From the IMG/VR virus record IMGVR_UViG_3300034198_015973, positions 1 through 25,376 of that record: DNA of 25,376 nucleotides. One strand, written 5' to 3'. The position numbers were made by a program, and so were the translations under genes. Each line of letters starts with the position of its first letter. Position 1 is the stretch's first letter. Under the pieces are notes generated by a model, which saw only the letters and a list, made by a program, of their open reading frames with translations, did no database searches and was not told the origin of the DNA. Source of the stretch: a virus. Below, one piece after another: positions 5,239 through 13,900 of the stretch.

Positions 5239-7576
5239 AAATGTTGGTAGTCTCGTAGTTGATCTCGCGCTCGAAAGCGCTCAGTTTATCGCCGGTCTTC
5301 GGAATGCGTCGCGCGCGACGCAGCAGACCGCATCGCAAATCACGAATGCGATGAACATCGCGAAGAATGCCGCTATTGGCTTCGCGGGCGGCTTCATCGG
5401 CGCATTCTCTTTCGACATTTTACAAGAACGCATCCAAGAAGCGTTCGACTATGGTGACGCCATCGTTGATCTCGCTGACCGTACCGGCGCGACGACTAAG
5501 ACGATTCAAGAATTCCGCTATGCCGCCCAGCTTTCCGGTTCATCGGTTGAGAATGCCGATGCGGCGGTTGGAAAATTCGCAAAGAACCTTGGCGCGGCGC
5601 AGAACGGCAACAAGGCGCTAACGAAAACCTTCCACGATCTTGGCGTCAGGAGCGCGGATACCGACACCGCCTTGAAGCAGGCGATGGACGGTATAGCGAA
5701 GCTCGGCACCGTGACGGCCCGCAATCAGAAAACAATCGAGCTATTTGGCAAATCAGCGGGCGACCTCACCCTTCTGATGTCGGATGGTTCGAAGGGCTTC
5801 AACACCCTCGCCGATGCCGCAGAATCCTACGGGATCGTGCTGGACGACCACCTGTTGCGCAACGGCGGGCAGGTGAATGACCAACTCGACACGATGAAGA
5901 TGATCGTCAACGCCCAGATGGCGGGCGCGATTATCCAGAACGCCGACGCCCTGATGGCACTGGCGAATGCCTTCACGCAGGCCGCGACCGCTGCCGCCAA
6001 CTTTTTCGCACAGATGGACGTGCAGAAGCTGATGTCTACTCAGCAGAGCAACCCGCTGAAATGGGATGTGCCGCACGTCATCGGCGCGCGGATGTCAGGC
6101 AAGTCCATTGAGCAGATGCAGGCCGATGACCGCGCGGAATTGAAAAAGACGAAGGCCGGTCGCCAAGCGCTGCATGATGACCTCACGCGCCGATACAACG
6201 ACAACATCCGGGCTGGTCGCAATAAGAATGATCCCGACATGCAAGCAATGCGGGGCGAGCGGGAAGACATTGCCCGGCTAGAGGCACGGTCTCGGCATGG
6301 CCTGAGGGTCACGCCAACAAAATCGACCAATGCCCTTCTCCCCAAACCTGACGCAGCTTCAAAGAAAAAGACCGGCCAGACGCTGAAAAGTGATGGTGAA
6401 TTATCAGCGGCATGGGACCGCACGTTTCTTGGCGCACGCGCTGACCTCTATCGTTCGCAAGAGCGAATGACCAACGATCCGACCGAGCGTCAAGACCTCG
6501 CCGCAAAGCAAATTCGCAATCGCTATTACATGAATGCCGATGACATCGACATGCAGACCGGCAGCGATAAGGAAGTGCGGGAGGGTAAGAAACGTTACAC
6601 CGCTGCCCAAGCCAAACTGTTGAAGGAAATCGAGCGCGAAATATTCAACACAGAATATGACGCAACCATTCGGGATCGTGATGCAGAGATTGCGCGGGAT
6701 CAGCTTGACCTCGCATTGGCGGGAAAGCAACTCGACGCCGACATGCTCTCGGCAGAAATGGCGCTCACCCGCTCGACACGGGATCGTCGCGACAAGTCGT
6801 TGGCGCTGGTTCGCAACCAGTTTGATCAAGAACGTCTCCAGCTTGAACACACGATTGAATTGGAAAAGCTCGGCAAGGCAACGCGCGCAGAACGCGAGGC
6901 GGCTGAAGCTCGATTGAAGGCCCTGCCCGCCCTCCAGAGCCTCGCCGAAGACGGCGTTCGGCATCAGAACCAATCGCCGTTAGAAGCTTATCTTGACGCA
7001 ATCCCGAAGACCACAGACGAACTCAACGATGCGTTCGAGAATGTCGAAGTCGAAGGCCTGAAGTCGCTTCAAGATGGACTGATGGGCATCATTGATGGGA
7101 CGAAGAGTGTCGGCGAGGCGTTCACCAGCATGTCGAAGACGATCATCAATGGTTTGATCAATATTGGGCTTCAACAAGCAATAATCAAACCGCTCGGCAA
7201 TCTGTTGTTTGGCGGTGGTGAGGGCGGCGGCTCAGGCCTGTTGGGGTCGATTTTCGGAAACTTGCTGAAGGGATTGAAGGGTGCGCGCGCAAACGGCGGC
7301 ATGACATCACCCGGCAATTACCTTGTAGGTGAACGTGGCCCGGAAGTCGTGGGCATCGGTGCCAACGCACGGGTGACGAACAACAGGGAACTCCGGTCGC
7401 TTGCCGCCAATGATAACGCGGGTGGACTTCATATCAACATCAACGGGCCGATCACGAGCAATGACCCCGCCATGGTCCGCGCTATGGTGGCAGAGGGCGT
7501 GATGTCAGCAGTGCCGCTCATCACGAGGCAAGCGACCGATTCCACGCTCAAGAAGCTGCAACGTCGGACGATCTAA
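5234..7576 (+). CDS. Tail tape measure protein
   Basis: This is a 780-residue protein that sets tail length and is threaded inside the tube. The N-terminus (VGSLVVDLALESAQFIAGLRNASRATQQ) is the usual tape measure opening, followed by a hydrophobic stretch IAKNAAIGFAGGFIGAFSF (about residues 40-60) and the family pattern ATTKTIQEFRYAAQLSG. The middle (about 370-600) is helical and highly charged. The C-terminus has a glycine-rich segment and GGMTSPGNYLVGERGPEVV, as in lambda-type tape measure C-domains. At roughly 1.5 angstrom per residue the tail would be about 115 nm (rule of thumb). No peptidase domain is seen. It is translated from a TAAATA start with no Shine-Dalgarno. Confidence 0.93.
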   Translation: MANVGSLVVDLALESAQFIAGLRNASRATQQTASQITNAMNIAKNAAIGFAGGFIGAFSFDILQERIQEAFDYGDAIVDLADRTGATTKTIQEFRYAAQLSGSSVENADAAVGKFAKNLGAAQNGNKALTKTFHDLGVRSADTDTALKQAMDGIAKLGTVTARNQKTIELFGKSAGDLTLLMSDGSKGFNTLADAAESYGIVLDDHLLRNGGQVNDQLDTMKMIVNAQMAGAIIQNADALMALANAFTQAATAAANFFAQMDVQKLMSTQQSNPLKWDVPHVIGARMSGKSIEQMQADDRAELKKTKAGRQALHDDLTRRYNDNIRAGRNKNDPDMQAMRGEREDIARLEARSRHGLRVTPTKSTNALLPKPDAASKKKTGQTLKSDGELSAAWDRTFLGARADLYRSQERMTNDPTERQDLAAKQIRNRYYMNADDIDMQTGSDKEVREGKKRYTAAQAKLLKEIEREIFNTEYDATIRDRDAEIARDQLDLALAGKQLDADMLSAEMALTRSTRDRRDKSLALVRNQFDQERLQLEHTIELEKLGKATRAEREAAEARLKALPALQSLAEDGVRHQNQSPLEAYLDAIPKTTDELNDAFENVEVEGLKSLQDGLMGIIDGTKSVGEAFTSMSKTIINGLINIGLQQAIIKPLGNLLFGGGEGGGSGLLGSIFGNLLKGLKGARANGGMTSPGNYLVGERGPEVVGIGANARVTNNRELRSLAANDNAGGLHININGPITSNDPAMVRAMVAEGVMSAVPLITRQATDSTLKKLQRRTI

Positions 7577-7578
7577 GC

Positions 7579-7600
7579 CCACGAGCTAAATATCTCGTGG
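7579..7600 (+). promoter_or_regulatory. TAAATA motif displayed in the loop of a hairpin over a GTG start
   Basis: CCACGAG (7579-7585) and CTCGTGG (7594-7600) are perfect inverted repeats. The eight-base loop is CTAAATAT, containing the motif at 7587-7592. The start codon GTG 7597 is fully inside the 3' arm. The upstream gene stops at 7576, so this element fills the intergenic gap and is not forced by coding. Confidence 0.7.
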
Positions 7601-8199
7601 CCAGTTTCCCTATAGATTTCCCCATATATTCGCCCGCGACCGAACGCCTTGTTCTGGATCGCGTCCAATCCGCGACTGAATCGCCGTATTCGAAAAAGGT
7701 TCAGGTCGTTCACCAAGCCAGTCAGTGGAAGTTGTCTTGGTCGTGGCCACGGATGCGCATTCCTCGCGCTGAGGTAATAGCGGCTTGGGGCCTGAGCCTC
7801 CAAGGTATGGTCGGTTCATTCCGCTTCTATCCCAATCGCACAATCGTGAGCGGCCTGACGGGGCGCACCGTCGCGACCAAGGCCTATGCCACGAACAATG
7901 CCGTCAGCGTCGCGGGATGGGCCGCAGGGGCTCTCTCGACGCTTCGAGTGGGCCAATGGCTTACGATCGGGGCGCAGCTTCTCAGGATTACGGAAGCCGC
8001 CGCTGTGGCGGACGCAAATGGCCGTGTCACGGTGCGCTTTGAACCGGCACTTCGGGCAGATTTCGCCGCCGGGACAGCGGTGGAGTTCGCTCGCCCCTTC
8101 GGTGTCTTCCGTCTCGCGACGACCGATAGCCCTGCATACACGCTCGACCCCGATCGCATCGCGGACTTTGGCACGATCGAGGCGCGTGAGGTCGTCTGA
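7597..8199 (+). CDS. Distal tail / minor tail protein
   Basis: This is a 200-residue protein, strand-rich and without membrane segments. It opens MASFPIDFPIYSPATERLVLDRVQ, has a QWKLSWSWPRMRIPRAEV stretch and a C-terminal part (VRFEPALRADFAAGTAVEFARPFGVFRL) that reads like two beta-barrel lobes. Position after the tape measure and before the hub fits a distal tail protein, the ring that connects tube and tip; a DUF2460 or Dit assignment cannot be made from sequence alone. The start is GTG 7597, marked by the hairpin and motif. It ends TGATG with the next gene. Confidence 0.7.
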   Translation: MASFPIDFPIYSPATERLVLDRVQSATESPYSKKVQVVHQASQWKLSWSWPRMRIPRAEVIAAWGLSLQGMVGSFRFYPNRTIVSGLTGRTVATKAYATNNAVSVAGWAAGALSTLRVGQWLTIGAQLLRITEAAAVADANGRVTVRFEPALRADFAAGTAVEFARPFGVFRLATTDSPAYTLDPDRIADFGTIEAREVV

Positions 8200-8879
8200 T
8201 GCGCGACAACATGACGCCGCAGGTGATGAGCGCGATCACCGCCCCCGCCATCACGTCCTATCTCGCCGCAAGGCTGGAATTCGCCAACGAAACGCTTTTC
8301 GTCTGGACTGGCGCACATCCGATCCAGCCTACAGGATCAGGAGACAGCCTCCTTGATGGCAACACGTTCGAACCCGTCGCGAATGGCGTTGCGGTCCAAA
8401 TCGGCGACAACACGTTCAGCTATAGCGGCTCGGACGAATTCACGATCAGTTTAGCGGTCCCCGCCAGCCCCAACGTCACGCTTGCGGCAGCGGAAGCCCT
8501 CCCGGCCGAATACCTCACCCGCCCTGCTACTATATGGCGCGCCATCCTGATCCCGCAGGCCGATCCGCTCGCACAGCCCATTTGGATGTTTCGCCGAGTC
8601 CGAAGCGGCGCGATGGATAAGGTCGAAATTCAAAACGATGGCCGATCACACAACTTCACGCTGACGATTGAGAGCCACCAGTCGCTTGTCTCAAACGCGA
8701 CTAATCAAACCTATCTCGACCAGAAGAAATACGACTCCACGGATACATCTCAAGATTATGCCGCGAGCATCGCGAACGGTGATCCCGCGCCCGCAAAGGC
8801 TGTCACGAACAGCAGCGGCACGGGTTACGGCGGTAGATCACCTGACGGAAGCGTGTACCAAAATCAGGTAGACTACTGA
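8199..8879 (+). CDS. Tail hub protein, DUF2163-like
   Basis: This is a 226-residue protein. The pattern FANETLFVWTGAHPIQ near the start, SYSGSDEFTISLAVPASP in the middle, and MDKVEIQNDGRSHNFTLTIES leading to NQTYLDQKKYDSTDT resembles hub proteins of GTA-like tails (DUF2163 or a close relative), in which an N-terminal beta domain with a 'G..' loop is followed by a segment ending in an 'sDqq...Dp.Dt' motif. The last 40 residues are low-complexity Ser/Gly/Ala. It is coupled to the previous gene by TGATG; ATG 8211 is a possible alternative start. The order tape measure, distal protein, hub, peptidase relative, tip matches GTA genes 11 to 15. Confidence 0.65.
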   Translation: MRDNMTPQVMSAITAPAITSYLAARLEFANETLFVWTGAHPIQPTGSGDSLLDGNTFEPVANGVAVQIGDNTFSYSGSDEFTISLAVPASPNVTLAAAEALPAEYLTRPATIWRAILIPQADPLAQPIWMFRRVRSGAMDKVEIQNDGRSHNFTLTIESHQSLVSNATNQTYLDQKKYDSTDTSQDYAASIANGDPAPAKAVTNSSGTGYGGRSPDGSVYQNQVDY

Positions 8880-8885
8880 TCGACC

Positions 8886-8910
8886 TAAATAGACGATGGA
8901 ATCCATCGTC
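8886..8910 (+). promoter_or_regulatory. TAAATA motif followed by an inverted repeat containing the start codon
   Basis: TAAATA at 8886-8891 is four bases before ATG 8896. GACGATGGA (8892-8900) and TCCATCGTC (8902-8910) are perfect inverted repeats separated by one base, giving an eight-pair stem with a three-base loop. Here the start codon lies in the 5' arm and the motif sits just outside the stem. There is no Shine-Dalgarno. Confidence 0.65.
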
Positions 8911-9345
8911 CGTTACCCCGATTGGGAAGACCGTCTTAGAACATATCTTGACCGCGTAGAATACGACCCGTTCGTTTGGGGGCAGCATGATTGCGCACTC
9001 TTCGCGGCATCATGCGTCAGAGCGCAAACTGGGGTTGATCCCGCCGCCGCATATCGCGGGACCTATGACACCGCCAATGGTGCGCGCACCGCACTACGCG
9101 AGCGTGGCGCGGGTACACTCCTCAGAACCGTAAAATCTTGGTTCGGCGAACCCAAATCTGTTCACTTCGCACAGCGCGGCGACATCGTGATGCGCGATGC
9201 CACCACAGTTGGCGTCTGCGTCGGCCAATTCAGTTTCTTTGTCGGTGAGGAGCAAGGCCAAGACCGTCTCGCGATAATCCCGACCCGCGATTGCCGGTAC
9301 GCCTTCACGGTGCCCTTCGAACTCTCGGTCGTATCCAGTGAGTAA
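8896..9345 (+). CDS. DUF6950-like tail protein (NlpC/P60 relative)
   Basis: This is a 149-residue protein opening MESIVRYPDWEDRLRTYLD, then FVWGQHDCALFAASCVRAQTG. The 'W...HDC.lFa' block is the helix that carries the nucleophilic Cys (Cys33 here) in NlpC/P60-type tail peptidases, and RGDIVMRD later corresponds to the 'GD.v' strand. The catalytic His expected just after that strand is not seen: the segment reads TTVGVCVGQFSFFVG. This fits DUF6950, a phage tail family related to NlpC/P60 in which activity is unproven. In GTA and lambda tails the equivalent gene (g14, K) sits directly before the tip protein, as here. It overlaps the next gene by eight bases. Confidence 0.65.
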   Translation: MESIVRYPDWEDRLRTYLDRVEYDPFVWGQHDCALFAASCVRAQTGVDPAAAYRGTYDTANGARTALRERGAGTLLRTVKSWFGEPKSVHFAQRGDIVMRDATTVGVCVGQFSFFVGEEQGQDRLAIIPTRDCRYAFTVPFELSVVSSE

Positions 9346-10969
9346 GGTCATCAAATCGGTCGTGATGATCGCCGTGGCGGTCGCGGTCATCGTCTATGCC
9401 GCTCCACTTCTTGGCGCAGTTGCATCGCTCTACGGCGCGTCCGCAGCCGTCGTCACGGCCATCACTTCCACGGTCGTCGGGCTTGGTGTTTCGCTCGCTC
9501 TCGCGGGTGTCGGGACACTCTTCCGCAAAGCCCCCCAGAGCGTCAGCCAGTCGATGGCCGACCGGCTTCAAAATTCCGTTGTTCCCTCTGCACCCCGCAA
9601 GATCGTCTTCGGTCGCACTGCCGCAGGCGCAGATGTTCGCTTCTTCGAAACATGGGGCAACAAGAAGGACCGTTATGCGCAGGTGATCGCGCTCGCGTCG
9701 CACAAAGTTACGATCCGCGACATCTACCTTGAAGATGACCTGACATGGTCGAATGGGATGCTTGTAGCTCACCAAGATGGAATCAACTTCATTCGCGCGA
9801 TCGGTGAGGGTTCGGCCGTAAACGCTCAGGCGCTCGGCACCGGGGCCTTATGGACATCATCGTCGCGCTTCACCGGTTGCGCCTACCTCGCAATCGACTG
9901 GAAACTTGACCAAAAGGCTTGGCCGCAGGGTTTGCCGCAAAAAGTCATCACAGTTGTTGACGGTTGCCCTGTCTATGATCCCCGTCTTGATTCAACGGCA
10001 GGTGGTTCGGGACCACACCGCGCCAGCGATCAAACAACGTGGGAATTCGTCCACTCTGGTATCGAGATTGGCCGCAACCCCGCCCTCGCCCTCCTCACCT
10101 ACCTGATTGGCTATCGCCTCAACGGCAAACTGTTATGGGGCATGGGCATTCCGCTCAACCGCATCAATCTCGACAACTTTCGCGTCTATGCGAACGTCTG
10201 CGAAGAGCGTGTCGTCACCGCTGATGGCTCGACCGTGCAGCGCTACACCGCCGATGGGATCGTATCGACCGCCGATACCCATGAGACGGTGTTGTCCGCC
10301 CTCACCGCCGCCATAGGGTCGTGCAAACTCACCGACGTGGGCGGCACATATGGGCTTGTGGGCGGCTATGACGACACGCTTGGTCCGAAACAGGCCTTTG
10401 ACGAAAGCGATTTGGTCGGCGGCATCAACTCCCCTGCCTCCTATAGTTGGGTGCCCAGCGGTCCTGCCCGCGAGACCTACAACATCGTGCGTGGCCGGTT
10501 CGCCGATCCCGCCCAGCTTTTCCAATTGGTCGATTGGGGCGTCATCGAGACGGACAACCTCCCTGATGGTGTCCCGCGCACACTCAGCCTCGACCTTGGC
10601 TTCGTCTCTCGTGCGGAAACTTGCCAACGGATCGCCAAGCAGTTCTTGATGCGGGAAGCCAAGACGCCCGGCTTCTTCACCGCGACATTCGGTCCAAAGG
10701 CGTTTGCGGTTCAGGTCGGGAGCCTCGTGACGCTAAGCCTCCCTAGTCAGGGCTGGAACAACAAACTCTTCCGCGTGCAGTCTCAGACCGAAACTGACTT
10801 GATGATCTTTCAGATGACGCTCCGGGAAGAATCTTCGGAAGTCTATGCGTGGGATCGTGAAGAGAAGCCGCTTCCCGCCGTCATTCGTCCGGGCGGCTAT
10901 GATGCGAGTGCATGGCTTCCTGTTGAGGGGCTTCGCCTGAGCACCGCCGCCTATCAAGGGGTCGGCTGA
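9338..10969 (+). CDS. Tail tip / host specificity protein (hub, J- or megatron-like)
   Basis: This is a 543-residue protein. The N-terminus has two hydrophobic stretches (VVMIAVAVAVIVYAAPLLGAV and a second near residues 30-60) that resemble the membrane-like segment of lambda gpI or of tip proteins that help open the inner membrane. The rest is a tip protein fold: RKIVFGRTAAGADVRFFETWG, then WEFVHSGIEIGRNPALALLTYLIG, then GPARETYNIVRGRFADPAQLFQ and a C-terminal part with QVGSLVTLSLPSQGW. These fit the baseplate hub region shared by lambda gpJ and GTA gp15. It overlaps the previous gene and probably depends on coupled translation; the start is GTG 9338. The long fibre that normally forms the C-terminal half of J is encoded as a separate gene next door. 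Confidence 0.8.
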   Translation: MSKVIKSVVMIAVAVAVIVYAAPLLGAVASLYGASAAVVTAITSTVVGLGVSLALAGVGTLFRKAPQSVSQSMADRLQNSVVPSAPRKIVFGRTAAGADVRFFETWGNKKDRYAQVIALASHKVTIRDIYLEDDLTWSNGMLVAHQDGINFIRAIGEGSAVNAQALGTGALWTSSSRFTGCAYLAIDWKLDQKAWPQGLPQKVITVVDGCPVYDPRLDSTAGGSGPHRASDQTTWEFVHSGIEIGRNPALALLTYLIGYRLNGKLLWGMGIPLNRINLDNFRVYANVCEERVVTADGSTVQRYTADGIVSTADTHETVLSALTAAIGSCKLTDVGGTYGLVGGYDDTLGPKQAFDESDLVGGINSPASYSWVPSGPARETYNIVRGRFADPAQLFQLVDWGVIETDNLPDGVPRTLSLDLGFVSRAETCQRIAKQFLMREAKTPGFFTATFGPKAFAVQVGSLVTLSLPSQGWNNKLFRVQSQTETDLMIFQMTLREESSEVYAWDREEKPLPAVIRPGGYDASAWLPVEGLRLSTAAYQGVG

Positions 10970-10979
10970 TAAATAACGT
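10970..10979 (+). promoter_or_regulatory. TAAATA motif before the central fibre gene
   Basis: TAAATA at 10970-10975 directly follows the TGA of the tip gene and lies four bases before GTG 10980. No Shine-Dalgarno and no convincing hairpin are seen at this copy. Confidence 0.55.
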
Positions 10980-13900
10980 GTGAGCGAAGTTTCAGAAATC
11001 AAAGTCGAATGGACCCCGCAGAATTCAGGTCGGGTGTCGAGCATCCAAATTCAGTCTCGTATCCGTGGCCAATATACGGGTGCGGAAGAAGGCTGGACTG
11101 AGCAAGCCGCTGCCCATGATCCCACAGCGGGCAGCTTCACCTTCTCCAGTAATGCGCCCGGCACTGAAGTTGAGGTTCGCGCCCGCTATCGCATGACCAG
11201 TGGCGTTTATGGGGCGTGGTTCCAAGATGGGATCAGGACTGCCCGCGTCACCATTCCCTATGTCGATTTGACGGGTACGCCATCAAGGCTCTCAGACATC
11301 AATCCCGGTGAGGGCGGCAAGCTCGGCGGGATTGCACCCGGCGCAGATGTCACGCGCGACAATACGGCCAAGGATACGTCGAATGTCAGCGGACGACCTT
11401 CCTCCACCATCGTCGCGGGCATCGATAAACTCCCCACAATTCGCGTTGACATCGACAAAGCGTTGGCGGCGGGTCAGGCGGTCGCAGATCGCGAGATAGC
11501 TGCGGCCACACCGCCCGGATCGCTGTCGAACATCCAATGGTTCAGCACACTGACGGACGCGGGCGCTGACGTGACGCTCACGTGGACCGCCGCGAAGGAT
11601 GCGACCAGCTATGAGGTCGAGCTTTCCGAAAATGGCGGGGGCGCGATTGTCTTTGCAGCGCCCGCCACGAGCTATCGGTTCGCGGGTAAACGAAACACCT
11701 CGTATTCTTCCCGTATAAGGGCGCTCAAGATCAACGTCGCGAGCGGTTGGGTCAGCGCACCTTCGTTTGCGACCGGCCGCGATACGGTGGCTCCGGCGGC
11801 TCCCACAGGCCTGTCGGCGGTCGGGGGTATCACTTGGATTGACGTGGCGACGGTCGCGCCCAGTGACAGCGATCAGGCGAAAATTCGCTTCACGCTCTAT
11901 CGCAGCGACAACGCGAAGATTGCAGAAGCGACCGTTTCTGCCACGGCCAATACGCGCGCGGAAACCCGCTTTTCCAATCTTGCGCGTGCCGCCGCCTATT
12001 ACGTGGCGGCGGTTGCCCTCGACAGTAGCGACAACGTATCAGCCACGACCGCGAATGTCCCGGTCGCCACGACCGGCGGTGTTTCGCTGGATGACCTTAC
12101 ACCGGGGTTGGTGCCACCGCAGACCGTCACGTCTTTGCCCAGCCCATCGGGTTGGACCGGCTCGCCTGTCGTTTTCTATGCGGGTGAACTGTATCGCTTA
12201 TCGGGTGGCGGGTGGACGAAGTCGGTAAGTGGTCAGGACATCGCTCCATCGACCATCTCGACTGAAAAGCTGGTCAACAGCGCGATCACCGCTGACAAAC
12301 TGGCGATGGGCTCTGTCACCGAAACGCGCTTGGCGGACTTCTCCGTCGCGAATGTCAAACTCGCTCCAAACTCCGTAGACGCATACAAGATCATCGACGG
12401 CGCAGTTGGAAACACCAAGATTGCGACCGCCGCGATCACCGAAGTCAAAATCGCCGACGATGCGATCAGTGCGCCCAAGATTCAGGCAAATGCGATCACA
12501 GCGGACAAGATTGCTGCGAACACAATTGTGGCCCGAAACCTTGCCATTGGAAATTTTGACAACATAATTCCAGATGGCGGATTTTTCGATCCCGGATTCT
12601 GGAATGGAAAAAATTTTTCGGGTGGCTATGGCAATAACACTGTCACTGTCCGCCCGCAGAATAGCCAATGGCGATTTGATAGAACGATATACATCGATCC
12701 GACCGATGCCGCTTGGTATACGCCATTCTTTACAGTCGAAATTGGCGCGACCTACAAGCTCGACTATCAAATCTACATGAGCCCAGATTTCAACGGTTGG
12801 CTCAACATCTCCCTTCATATGCCCGGACTATATTGGCTCGGGATAAGGAAGGGCTTCGCCGGGATCGACCCTACGGCAAACTATAGCGGCGACAGCCACA
12901 CATTCCATCGTGGTGACACCAACTTCAATCCCGCTCCGGTTATATTCTCGATACCGTCTGAGGCCAGCAATCTGACGCGCAATACCCAATTCCGGTTCGA
13001 TGGACATTGGACGACCGGCTACGTCGAATTCATGGTTCGGATCGTTCGCGTGAGCGACGCCACTCTGATCAAAGATGGCGCGATCACGACGGACAAGATC
13101 ACCGCCGGAGCGATCAACGCCGACAAGGTGTCGGCCGGTGCAATTCAAACCCGCCATCTCTCAGCGGCAACAAAGCCAATCTCTTTGGTTGGCTGCAACA
13201 TCCGTTATCAGGACGGCGCGGTAAGATGGGACAGCGGCTATATCTTGTTCACAAACGCAAACGGTGATTTCGTTAGCAGGCCAATTTCAGCGAACTCGAT
13301 TAACGGAGGCGCATCCGCCAGCTCGCCGATGTTTATCCAATACTACATGCCGGATGAACGGACGTGGCTCGACTACAATAACGATGCGACATATTTTGCC
13401 TCACCGAATTGGCGGCAAATCGCGATTTGGTATGGTGGCTCCAACTTAGCGGTCCATGCCGGAGTTGGCACCATTCTGAATGGCGATCAGATCGTCACCG
13501 GATCGATAAACGCCAACAAGCTAACAGCCCGCACCATTGAAGCCGGACATATCAGAGCCGGGACGATCAGCGGCTACGAACTTGCCGCTAACACCATCTC
13601 GACCAACAATCTCGTGGTCGCTTCGCGTCCGGTGTCGATGTCTGGCATTAACATGCGCATCACCACCGATGGCGTTTTACGGTGGGACGCGGGCAATGTT
13701 CGCATCGTCAACACCGTGGGCTCCACCGATACATACAACATCAGCGGTGGCGAGACGGGATCGCACGATTGCATGGTCGTCTATGTGCCGGGGCGATCAT
13801 ATTTCGATGTCGTGGGGGATCGGAATTTCTTCCTCCCAAATAGTGAGCACATCAAAATCGCAGATAGATTTAATGGGTCTTTGAACGTCTATGCTGGCGT

